NCBI RefSeq assembly: GCF_002198715.1
Contig: NZ_MWLK01000021.1
Location: forward strand, 248,001 to 312,000
DNA length: 64,000 nucleotides
Source of the DNA: Rhodomicrobium sp. R_RK_3
GTDB lineage: Bacteria > Pseudomonadota > Alphaproteobacteria > Rhizobiales > Rhodomicrobiaceae
Direction of reading: 5' to 3'
Shown: in pieces, positions 46,416 through 53,983 of the stretch
Layout of the letters: each line of letters opens with the position of its first letter
Position numbering within the stretch: the stretch's first letter is position 1
Notes under the pieces: model-generated
The model's database searches: none
Told to the model about the DNA's origin: nothing
What the model saw: only the letters and a program-made list of their open reading frames with translations
Position numbers and translations under genes: made by a program

Positions 46416-47360
46416 TCAATAGGGCTTGGTGCGGCGGCCGATAATGGCGCCGAGTTGGGATTCGTAAGGGGAGGCGAAAGCGTCGAGCGCCCGGTGCCAG
46501 TCGTAAATGCCGAGCCGGGTGGCGGTGGAGAGGGTCTTCAGCGCCATTTTGCCGAGCTGAAAGCGAAGCCCGCGCCGCTCGCGGCGCAGCGCGCGGCGGC
46601 CCCAGCGGTAGGATTCGATGATCGCCGCGTTGCGGTGCCGGCGCTTCAGATAGGCGCGCGAGGCTTGCAGGATGCGGATGGTCTGATGCCGGGTCAGGGC
46701 CTCGGAGGCGCTGAGCTGGTTCGGCGCGCCGCCGAGATAGAAGCAGACCGGCTCGCGCAGGCGGACGAGCGGCCCGGTGGCCGTCATGCGCAGCGCCAGG
46801 GCGAAATCCTGGCAGGAAATGAGATGCTCCGGCAAGGGCAGGGCGGCCTTGGCCGCCTTGCCGCGGTAGATCGCGCGCGAGGTGGTGAAATCCATCGCCT
46901 GGATCAGGTGCATCAGCGCGTCGGGATGCACGAAGGAGGCGCAGGCGACCGGCCGGATGCTCTCCAGCGCCTGAAGCGGCAGCGGCTCCGGCCCGTAGGG
47001 CACCGCGCCGCCATAGGCGATGGCCGCATCGTCGAGCTCGGCCATTTCGATGAGATAATCGGTGGAGCCGAGGATCAGCGGATCGTCGCTGTCGCAAAGC
47101 CGGATCCATTTGCCCGAGGCGAGCGGCAGCAGCCGGTTGAGCGCGGCATAGACCCCCCTGTTCTCCTGCTCCAGCAGCACGACGCCCGGATTGGCGGCGG
47201 CGAAATCCCGGCAGATCTGCGCCGAGCCGTCGCTCGAGCCGTCATCGAGGATGACGATCTGGCCGCCGGTGGCCGCCTGCTCGCGGCGGATGCTCTCCAG
47301 CACGCAAGGCAGGAAGGCGGCCTTGTTGTAGGAGGTGAGGAGGTAGGAAACCTCAGCCAT
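46416..47360 (-). CDS. family 2 glycosyltransferase
   Basis: The 314-residue GT-A enzyme starts VSYLLTSYNKAAFLPCVLESI and has the conserved VILDDGSSDGS and the metal-binding CDSDDP (DXD) around residue 92, then QDFALALRM. The C-terminal part contains a basic region (RWGRRALRRERRGLRF). It should transfer a sugar from a nucleotide donor to a lipid-linked or surface polysaccharide chain; dTDP-rhamnose is a plausible donor because the next four genes make it. A strong hairpin lies between its start and the ABC exporter upstream. Confidence 0.92.
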   Translation of the reverse strand: MAEVSYLLTSYNKAAFLPCVLESIRREQAATGGQIVILDDGSSDGSAQICRDFAAANPGVVLLEQENRGVYAALNRLLPLASGKWIRLCDSDDPLILGSTDYLIEMAELDDAAIAYGGAVPYGPEPLPLQALESIRPVACASFVHPDALMHLIQAMDFTTSRAIYRGKAAKAALPLPEHLISCQDFALALRMTATGPLVRLREPVCFYLGGAPNQLSASEALTRHQTIRILQASRAYLKRRHRNAAIIESYRWGRRALRRERRGLRFQLGKMALKTLSTATRLGIYDWHRALDAFASPYESQLGAIIGRRTKPY

Positions 47361-47437
47361 GACGTACCATCCGCGCCGGGATGATTCATCCCGATTTCAC
47401 TTTCGCGACGGAAGGCCGGCGGCCGGCATTGCCGGAC

Positions 47438-47473
47438 ACACAACCGAGATCGCCCGTCGCGTCTCGGTTGTGT
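47438..47473 (-). terminator. hairpin downstream of the MsbA-like gene
   Basis: A perfect 12-bp inverted repeat (ACACAACCGAGA at 47438-47449, complement at 47462-47473, 12-nt loop) lies 66 bp after the ABC exporter stop on the minus strand. There is no clear T-run. It may end that transcript, leaving the glycosyltransferase and rfb genes on their own promoter. Confidence 0.55.
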
Positions 47474-47538
47474 CTTAGCGGGTTGGGTTAAATCAGTTCA
47501 ACCTAAAATAGCGGAAATAAGTAAACACACGCAGAGAT

Positions 47539-49329
47539 TTAAACAGCTTCGCGGTCACCCTGTGCAAACTGGATGTCGTAGAGGCGCGAATAGAGTCCGC
47601 CTTGCCCCAGCAATTCCCGGTGCGTGCCGCTTTCGGCGAGGCGTCCGTGGTCGATGACCTGGATGCGGTCGGCGTTCAGGACCGTCGCGAGGCGGTGGGC
47701 GATGACGATGGTGGTGCGCCGCTCGGTGAGCTGGGCGAGGGCGCGCTGGATCGCCTGTTCGGACTCGCTGTCGAGCGCGGAGGTGGGCTCGTCGAGCAGG
47801 ATGATGGGCGCGTTCTTCAGGAAGGCGCGGGCGATGGAGATGCGCTGGCGCTGGCCGCCCGAAAGCTGGTTGCCCAATTCGCCGACCTGGGTGTCGTAGC
47901 CGGCGGGCAGCCCCAGGATGAAATGATGGGCATAGGCGGCCTTGGCCGCGGCGATGACCGCCTCGTCGCTGGGATCGCCGACGCCGGCGGCGATATTTTG
48001 CCGGATGGTGCCGTCGAACAGGAAAACGTCCTGGCTGACCAGTGATATCTGCGCCCGCAGCGAATGCATGGTGACATCGGCGATATTCTGGCCGTCGATG
48101 GAGATGGCGCCCTCGGCCGGGTCCCAGAAGCGCAGGATCAGGTTCATGATGGTGGTCTTGCCGCTGCCGGACAGCCCGACCAGCGCCGTGGTCTTGCCGG
48201 CCTCGGCTTCGAGCGTCAGGTCGCGCAGCACCGGGGCGTTGGCGGCATAGCCGAAGGTGACGCCATCGAAGCGGATCTGGCCTCTTGGAATTTTCAAGGC
48301 CGGCGCGCCGGGCTTTTCGATCATGCTCGGCTTGGTGTCGATCAGCTCGTACATCATCTGCACGCCGATGCAGGCCTGGCTGAGGCGGACCTGCAGGCGG
48401 GCGAGCCGCCGGGCCGGTTCGTAGGCCATCAAAAGCGCGGTGATGAAGGAGAAGAACTCGCCGGGCGTCTCATTATAGGTGAGGCTGCGCCAGCCGGCAT
48501 AGAAGATCACCCCGGCGACGGCGAAGCCGCCCAGCGTGTCGATCATCGGATTGACCCGCGCATTGACCGAGACGATCTTGTTCGACACCCGTTCCACCGC
48601 GCCGATGGATTCGTTCATGCGGGCGCTCATCGCGGATTCGAGGGTGAAGGATTTCACCACGCGGATGCCCTGTGCCGTCTCGCGCATGGTGCTGACGATA
48701 TTGCCGTAGGACAGCACTTCGCGCTGCGAGACGCTGCGGATGCGCCTCACCAGCTTCTTCTGCATGTAGATGCCGATCGGCGCGCCGAGGGCGCAGATGG
48801 CGAACATCATCGGCTGCTGCACGACCATCACCGATACGAGGCCGACCAGCGTGACGAGATCGCGCCCGAGGCTGGTGGCGAGCAGATTGACCGCCTCGCG
48901 CGTCGCCTGGGCGTTATGGGTGATGCGGGTGATCAGCTCGCTGGAGGCGAAGCGCTGATAGAAGGTCAGATCCTGCCCCAGCAGGTGGTTGAACATCTGG
49001 GTCTGGGTTTCGGCCACCATCGCATTGCCGATGCGGGCCATCAGCACTTCCTGGAAATAGCTGGCGATGCCCTTGGCCGTGAACACGCCGACGACGACGG
49101 CGGGCAGCCACATCAGGGCCGAGCCTTCGCGCTCGACGAAGATCAGGTTGACGACGTCCTTCATCATCCATGCCGAGAGCGCCGTCGCGCCGGCGACGAC
49201 GAACATCAGGGCGAAGGCGACCACGTAGAGCGGGGCGTATTTGCGCCATTTGTCCAAGACCAGCCGCTTGATGATCGACAGATCGCTGCGCGGCAGGAAG
49301 ATTTCGAAAAGGCTTGAAGGTCTCATCAA
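47539..49329 (-). CDS. MsbA-like ABC exporter (fused membrane and ATPase domains)
   Basis: The 596-residue half-transporter has six membrane helices (residues of about 30-320) and an ATPase domain from about 350: Walker A GLSGSGKTT, Q-loop VSQDVFLFDG, signature LSGGQRQRISIARAFL and Walker B IILLDEPTSALDSESE, then VIAHRLATV. It resembles MsbA-type lipid and polysaccharide-precursor exporters and works as a homodimer in the inner membrane. Its position next to rhamnose and glycosyltransferase genes suggests it moves a lipid-linked glycan or a lipid-A-like molecule; a drug exporter cannot be excluded. Confidence 0.92.
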   Translation of the reverse strand: MMRPSSLFEIFLPRSDLSIIKRLVLDKWRKYAPLYVVAFALMFVVAGATALSAWMMKDVVNLIFVEREGSALMWLPAVVVGVFTAKGIASYFQEVLMARIGNAMVAETQTQMFNHLLGQDLTFYQRFASSELITRITHNAQATREAVNLLATSLGRDLVTLVGLVSVMVVQQPMMFAICALGAPIGIYMQKKLVRRIRSVSQREVLSYGNIVSTMRETAQGIRVVKSFTLESAMSARMNESIGAVERVSNKIVSVNARVNPMIDTLGGFAVAGVIFYAGWRSLTYNETPGEFFSFITALLMAYEPARRLARLQVRLSQACIGVQMMYELIDTKPSMIEKPGAPALKIPRGQIRFDGVTFGYAANAPVLRDLTLEAEAGKTTALVGLSGSGKTTIMNLILRFWDPAEGAISIDGQNIADVTMHSLRAQISLVSQDVFLFDGTIRQNIAAGVGDPSDEAVIAAAKAAYAHHFILGLPAGYDTQVGELGNQLSGGQRQRISIARAFLKNAPIILLDEPTSALDSESEQAIQRALAQLTERRTTIVIAHRLATVLNADRIQVIDHGRLAESGTHRELLGQGGLYSRLYDIQFAQGDREAV

Positions 49330-49633
49330 GGAGCATCACCCGTCTTATCGCGCGCCAGCTCAAGCGCCGCTCGAAAAAACGAGAAAGCCGCGCGTGCCCA
49401 TGACGCTAAATAAACGCTTCTATGGCAGCTTGTCAAAATTGGTTTCAGGGATGGGTGAGGCACAACCAACGGCTTTTGGCATTTGATTTTTCCCTCGTTT
49501 CGCGCAGAGTTCGGCCCGTGCCCTGACCGTTATTGGCAGGGAATCGGGGCGCAAACAGGATCATATCAGCGGCCGCGCCGGCGAGTGGGCCTCATTCGCG
49601 CGAGACGGACGCTTCCGTTTGGGCTCACTCGGC
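49330..49633. other. divergent spacer between ABC exporter and antiporter genes
   Basis: No gene is seen in these 304 bp. It contains the promoters of the divergent ABC exporter and antiporter genes and one AT-rich run (about 49480-49500). No specific hexamers are claimed. Confidence 0.45.
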
Positions 49634-50866
49634 ATGAATTCGGATCCTCTCATCACCATGGTGGTCGGCGGCATCGTCGCGGCGTTCGCGCTGGGATTCC
49701 TTGCCCATAAGCTGAGCATTTCGCCGATCGTGGGCTATCTGCTGGCGGGTATCCTGCTCGGACCTTATACACCGGGATTTTCATTCGACGCGGATCTGGC
49801 GCGTGAATTGGCCGAGCTCGGCGTGATTCTGATCATGTTCGGGGTGGGGCTGAAATTCTCGCCGCGCAAGCTGATGGACTGCCGCTGGGTGGCGCTGCCT
49901 TGCGCGCTGGGCCAGATGGCGATCGTCACGGCGCTGGGCTTCGGCCTGTCCTGGCTGCTGCGCATCCCGCCGCTGGAGGGGCTAATTTTCGGCTTCTGCC
50001 TGTCGGTCGCCTCGACGGTTGTACTGCTGCGCACGCTCGAGGACCAGCATCTGGCGCAGTCGCCGACCGGCCATGTGGCGATGGCCTGGCTGATCGTGCA
50101 GGATCTGTTCGCCGTCTTCGCGCTGGTGGTGATGTCGGTGCTGGCGGCGCAAGGGACCGGGCCGGTCAAGAGCGGCCAGATTTTGCACGGCATCGCGGTC
50201 AAGGCGGCCGAGCTGACCACATTCGGCATCATCATGTTCGTGGTCGGGCGGCGCATCCTGCCGGGGCTCCTGGTGTTCATCGCGCGGGCCAAGTCGCGGG
50301 AATTGTTCTCGCTCGGCGTCTTCGCCATCGCGCTCGGCATCGCCTATCTCGCCGACGCGGTGTTCGGCGCGACTTTCGCCATCGGCGCGTTCCTCGCCGG
50401 ACTGGTGCTGAGCGAGGCCGAACTCAGCCACCGCGCGGCGGAAGACATGCTGCCCTTGCGCGACGCCTTCGCGGTGCTGTTCTTCGTCTCGGTGGGGATG
50501 CTGTTCGACCCGCATGTCCTCATCACCCAGAAATGGACCATCCTCGCCGTGCTCGCGGTCATCATGGCGGGCAATGCCGGCGCGGCCTTCCTGATGACGT
50601 CCCTGGTGCGGATGCCGCTCGCGGAAAAACTGCTGCTGGCCGGCGGGCTCGCGCAGATCGGGGAATTCTCATTCCTCATCAGCGGTTTCGGCATGAATGT
50701 CGACCTGATGTCGGAGGAGAGCCACGGCCTGATCGCGGCCGGCGCGCTGCTGGCGATCGCGCTGAACCCGCTGTTGCGGCTGGCGATGCGGCTGCTGGCG
50801 CGCCATCACGCCGGCGCCGCGGTCGAGGATGTCCCGGCGGCCTTGGGCAAGGCGGCGGGGGAGTAG
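49634..50866 (+). CDS. CPA2-family cation/proton antiporter, no RCK domain
   Basis: The 410-residue membrane protein has about 12 helices and the CPA2/KefB pattern: FALGFLAHKLSISPIVGYLLAGILLGPYTPG, ELGVILIMFGVGLKFSPRKL, GFCLSVASTVVLLRTLED, TFAIGAFLAGLVLSEAELSHRAAEDMLPLRDAFAVLFFVSVGMLFDP. The C-terminal TrkA/RCK domain present in KefB, KefC and YbaL is absent; the protein ends soon after the last helix (residue 390). It would exchange K+ or Na+ for protons. ATG 49634 is used. The window also encodes high-affinity K+ import (Kdp), but there is no evidence the two are co-regulated. Confidence 0.9.
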   Translation: MNSDPLITMVVGGIVAAFALGFLAHKLSISPIVGYLLAGILLGPYTPGFSFDADLARELAELGVILIMFGVGLKFSPRKLMDCRWVALPCALGQMAIVTALGFGLSWLLRIPPLEGLIFGFCLSVASTVVLLRTLEDQHLAQSPTGHVAMAWLIVQDLFAVFALVVMSVLAAQGTGPVKSGQILHGIAVKAAELTTFGIIMFVVGRRILPGLLVFIARAKSRELFSLGVFAIALGIAYLADAVFGATFAIGAFLAGLVLSEAELSHRAAEDMLPLRDAFAVLFFVSVGMLFDPHVLITQKWTILAVLAVIMAGNAGAAFLMTSLVRMPLAEKLLLAGGLAQIGEFSFLISGFGMNVDLMSEESHGLIAAGALLAIALNPLLRLAMRLLARHHAGAAVEDVPAALGKAAGE

Positions 50867-50968
50867 CGGGCGGCGCAGGACGATCTGTGGCAAACCGCAT
50901 GTCCTGTACATTTCATGAACAAAGAATCGCCCTTAAAGCACCAGAATCATCGTCTACCGAAATGTCTT

Positions 50969-51039
50969 GGGAAGGGAAACGCTTCCAAGAACCGAATTAC
51001 CGCATGGTTAGGGAAGTAAAACCGCTTCCAAGACCCGAA
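50969..51039. repeat. direct repeat pair upstream of a small exported-protein gene
   Basis: Two near-identical units occur 43 bp apart: 50969-50996 and 51011-51039. Both begin GGGAAG and end with GCTTCCAAGA(A/C)CCGAA. Each has an internal GGAAG/CTTCC inverted repeat. They lie 30-100 bp before the ATG at 51069, in a region less GC-rich than its surroundings, suggesting tandem binding sites or a regulatory leader. Confidence 0.5.
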
Positions 51040-51068
51040 AGATTGAAATCTCTTACAGGAGATCCATC

Positions 51069-51377
51069 ATGAGCTCAGTCGTCCGTTCCGTTCTTGGCGC
51101 AGCTCTGCTTCTGACCGGCGCCACCGCCGCGATGGCTGCGCCCGGCACCCCTCAGGCCGCGGGCCAGGCCGGCGCGCCTGCGGCGGCCACCAACAGCGCG
51201 CCCGTCGCCTATGGGTCGGTCCAGACCGGCGCATCCGCCGCCATCGCCGCGCCCGCTGCGGTTCAGCCCAAGAAGGCCCCGCCGGCCACCACCTTGCAGG
51301 ACAATAACGATCCCAATGGCGGTCATGATCCGAACAGCGCCGCCGGCATGCGCGCCTTCTTTGCACCGCAATACTGA
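51069..51377 (+). CDS. small exported Ala/Pro-rich hypothetical protein
   Basis: The 102-residue protein has a signal peptide (SVLGAALLLTGATAAMAA) and a low-complexity mature part rich in Ala, Pro, Gly and Gln. Its C-terminus reads DNNDPNGGHDPNSAAGMRAFF, with spaced Asp/Asn/Gly that might bind a metal ion. AGGAG stands seven bases before the ATG. No family recognised. Related short alanine-rich secreted proteins occur in many rhizobia. Regulation may involve the tandem repeats just upstream. Confidence 0.7.
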   Translation: MSSVVRSVLGAALLLTGATAAMAAPGTPQAAGQAGAPAAATNSAPVAYGSVQTGASAAIAAPAAVQPKKAPPATTLQDNNDPNGGHDPNSAAGMRAFFAPQY

Positions 51378-51556
51378 TCGCCGATTTCCGATCCTGCCGC
51401 ATCTTTGCCCGTGACGGCGCCATCCGTGCCGCGGCCTCGCAGAGATGCGGGTGGTGTGACGCCGGAGATCCGTCTGCCACGCATCCCTTAAATGAGGGGT
51501 GCTGCCTATGCTATAATGCCGCTTTCAGATCCAAGCGTGATGGCGCTCCGGCATTT

Positions 51557-51733
51557 GAGCGGCGGCACGATGCCGGACGCCGGGCCGGCAAGCGGCTGTT
51601 GCACGATGATTTCGCCGCCATCGCCGCCGATCTGGTGCGGCGCGGCGTCACCAGCCCCCGGCGCATCGCGGCGACCGGCGGCTCGAATGGCGGCATGCTG
51701 ATCTCCAACATGCGTCACCGGCACGTCCAATAG
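51557..51733 (+). pseudogene. fragment of a prolyl oligopeptidase (S9) gene
   Basis: Frame 2 from about 51557 encodes RRHDAGRRAGKRLLHDDFAA followed by IAADLVRRGVTSPRRI and the serine-protease elbow GGSNGG, then a stop at 51731. This matches a central piece of prolyl oligopeptidase (normally about 700 residues), including the nucleophilic Ser, but the remaining domain ends abruptly at SNMRHRHVQ and nothing upstream continues the protein. It is a deletion remnant; no start codon or full catalytic domain exists. The last bases overlap the 3' end of the extensin-family gene. Confidence 0.75.
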
Positions 51734-52410
51734 CTGCCCATGTCGAAATGGAAATGGTTGGCGTGCGCCGCATTGTGGTCCGGCCCCAGCACGACATTGA
51801 AGGCCCGGCAGGCGCCCTGGTGAATGTCCCTCAGGAAGGCGGCTTTTGCCGGCTGCCCCTTGCTGTTCCAGTCTCTTTGCACGCTGATGAGGGTTCCGTC
51901 GGCCAGCACGAAGCCGGTGACGTCGATGGCGTTGGCGCGCGCATGTTCGCTGCGCCGGGCATGGGGCCGGTTATAGACATTGCGGCATGCATAGGTGCCG
52001 ACATGATCGACCCTGGCGACAGGCTGGCCGAAATGCGCCCTGGCCGCCTGCTGCAGCGTGTTGTGGCGGAAGATCTCCCAGGCGGCGGCCAGCGGGCAGG
52101 ACGCCGTGAAGCTGCGGCTGAAACCGGCGCCCGCCCTGGAGAGCCGGACGATGTTGACCAGCGGGCACTGGCCGCCGGGCTGGTCTTCGAGCGGGCGGAA
52201 TTCGGCGTCCGTGCGGGCGAGCGCTTGCAGGCAAAGCGCGCGATCATGCTTCAAGCGGTAGAGCTTGAAGCGCGCGAGCAGATTGGGCGGGGCGGTCAGA
52301 TCGATCGGTGCGAACGGGTTATATTGCGGCGGGACGGGCAGATAGCCGCTCCAGAGGCCAACCCCCGCGGCCAGACCCGCAAGACACACAAGCATGACGA
52401 TCCGGCGCAT
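51715..52410 (-). CDS. extensin family protein (C-terminal domain, M15-like)
   Basis: The 231-residue protein has an N-terminal membrane or signal segment (MLVCLAGLAAGVGLW) and the extensin-like C-terminal domain. Its last third has the zinc-peptidase pattern of the LAS/M15 group: SEHARANAIDVTGF (His and Asp ligands) and HANHFHFDMG (His-x-His). Cys residues flank (TYACRNV and GACRAF), suggesting disulfides in the periplasm. A peptidoglycan-related role is plausible from the fold, but activity is not shown. It ends inside the S9 fragment on the opposite strand. Confidence 0.85.
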   Translation of the reverse strand: MRRIVMLVCLAGLAAGVGLWSGYLPVPPQYNPFAPIDLTAPPNLLARFKLYRLKHDRALCLQALARTDAEFRPLEDQPGGQCPLVNIVRLSRAGAGFSRSFTASCPLAAAWEIFRHNTLQQAARAHFGQPVARVDHVGTYACRNVYNRPHARRSEHARANAIDVTGFVLADGTLISVQRDWNSKGQPAKAAFLRDIHQGACRAFNVVLGPDHNAAHANHFHFDMGSYWTCR

Positions 52411-52662
52411 GCGAAAAGTCCCCTAAGGCCCGGTTCGCGGACCACGTTTTCGGAAGGCATCGCATCCGGGGGCGGCACCATGGCGCGGGCCTCCGCTCGC
52501 GCGGCGACGTCGACCCATGTTGACGGCCGGACACAGACCTGTTAGCCGCACACGGCCAGCAGGGGCATGTTTTGTTGTGCCTTCAATGCTAGGGCCCCGG
52601 AATCCGATTGGAGGTCAGCGTCGTCGGATGAGACTGCTCCGATATACGCCCTGCGCCGCCTG

Positions 52663-53382
52663 ATGGCGATGTCTTCTTCTCAGGTGGTCTTCACCCGGCA
52701 TGGCGTGCTGCGCGGAGCCTGGGCGAGCCTGCCCTTGTGGATCGGCACCGTGCCGTTCGGGCTGGTGGTCGGCGTGCTCGCCTATGCCAAGGGCATGTCC
52801 TTCGCGGAAACCGGCCTGTTCAGCGCAACCGTTTTCGCCGGCGCTTCGCAGCTTCTGGCGCTCGACCTGTGGGCGGACCCGGCGCCGGTCCTCGCGGCGG
52901 CGGTCGCGGCGTTCGTGGTCAATATCCGCATGGCCGCGATGGGCGCGGCGCTGGCTTCCTGGCTCGACCGCGTCGAGGGCTGGCGGCTCTGGGGCACGCT
53001 GGCGACGCTGGTCGATCATTCCTTCGCGCTCTCCGTGCAGGACCAGCGCCGGGGCGGCCGGGACGCGGGCTATCTGCTCGGCGTCGGCATCGGGCTGTGG
53101 ACCTGCTGGCTGCTGGCGACGCTGGTCGGCCATGTCGCCGGCAGCGTGGTGCGGCTGCCGCCCGGCCATCCGCTGTTCTTCGCTTCGACGGCGGCCTTCC
53201 TGTCGATCATGGTCGGGCTCTGGCGGGGGCCGCGCGTGGATTTCGGCCCTTGGGCGGTCGCCGGGCTGGTGGCGCTGGCGGCGCATCGGGCGGGCCTGCC
53301 GCCGCCGCTGCCGTTGCTGCTCGGCACCGTCTCCGGGGCGGCGCTCGGGGCCTGGGTCGAATTGCGGGAGCCGCGCGCATGA
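52663..53382 (+). CDS. azlC: AzlC family branched-chain amino acid exporter subunit
   Basis: The 239-residue membrane protein has the AzlC marks: GVLRGAWASLPLWIGTVPFGLVVGVLAYAKGMSFAETGLFSATVFAGASQLLALDLW, with FAGASQ, and VNIRMAAMGAALASWLD. AzlC and AzlD together export branched-chain amino acids or their analogues. ATG 52663 is used; MSSSQ at 52669 is an equally good start, and the frame continues upstream without family features. It overlaps azlD by 4 bp. Confidence 0.9.
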   Translation: MAMSSSQVVFTRHGVLRGAWASLPLWIGTVPFGLVVGVLAYAKGMSFAETGLFSATVFAGASQLLALDLWADPAPVLAAAVAAFVVNIRMAAMGAALASWLDRVEGWRLWGTLATLVDHSFALSVQDQRRGGRDAGYLLGVGIGLWTCWLLATLVGHVAGSVVRLPPGHPLFFASTAAFLSIMVGLWRGPRVDFGPWAVAGLVALAAHRAGLPPPLPLLLGTVSGAALGAWVELREPRA

Positions 53383-53684
53383 CGATCAGGGGCGACGTGC
53401 TGCTGGCCATCCTGCTGATGGCGCTGGTTTCCTTCGTCTGCCGCGCGGGCGGCTACGCCATCCTGCGCAAATTCCGCCCGCCGGTTTTCGCCGAGGCGAT
53501 GCTGCGCCACCTGCCGGGCGCGCTGTTCGCGGCCTATGTCACGCCGAGCCTGGTGGCGGGGGGCGTTCCGGCGCTGATCGGGGCGCTGGCGGTCGCATCG
53601 ATGCAGATCGCAACCCGCAATCTCGGCCTCGCCATCGTCGCCGGGGTGGCCGCCGTCTGGGCCGCGCAGGCGGCCTTGGGGTGA
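53379..53684 (+). CDS. azlD: AzlD family membrane protein
   Basis: The 101-residue protein has three or four short hydrophobic helices with the AzlD consensus: LMALVSFVCRAGGYAIL, LRHLPGALFAAYVTPSLV and VASMQIATRNLGLAIVAGV. It pairs with AzlC in the inner membrane. Its ATG lies inside the azlC stop (ATGA), so the two are coupled. Confidence 0.88.
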   Translation: MTIRGDVLLAILLMALVSFVCRAGGYAILRKFRPPVFAEAMLRHLPGALFAAYVTPSLVAGGVPALIGALAVASMQIATRNLGLAIVAGVAAVWAAQAALG

Positions 53685-53983
53685 GCGGCGGGGCCGCATC
53701 CCGCAACCTCCCGTCGGCGCCTGCCGCGCATCGCAACCGGATAAGGCGAAGATGCGGCTCTGATAAGCGCTTCTAATCGCCATCGATTAGATTTCGCTAT
53801 TTGTATTCTGCACATGAAGGCGGTCTCATAGGGCGTACACGATGCCCGGCGGGCGACTATTGCGCGTCGGCGCGGCAGCGTGGCACCGGGCGGAAGCGGT
53901 GCGTTGGATGGTGGGCGCGGCCTATTTCAGTGGGGGATTGCGGCGGCGCGGTTGATCACGTCTCGTGCAGGGAGGGCCGAATT
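53685..53983. other. spacer before the giant gene
   Basis: This 299-bp region has no supported gene. It contains a perfect 8-bp inverted repeat at 53772-53791 and, near its end, the GGAGGG ribosome binding site of the giant gene (53971-53976). The stretch 53770-53815 is less GC-rich than the flanks. Confidence 0.55.
53772..53791. promoter_or_regulatory. inverted repeat between azlD and the giant gene
   Basis: TCTAATCG and CGATTAGA flank a 4-nt CCAT centre, followed by TTTCGCTATTTGTATT. It may be a terminator for azlCD (the stem is AU-rich and the T content is only moderate) or an operator of the giant gene. Confidence 0.4.
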
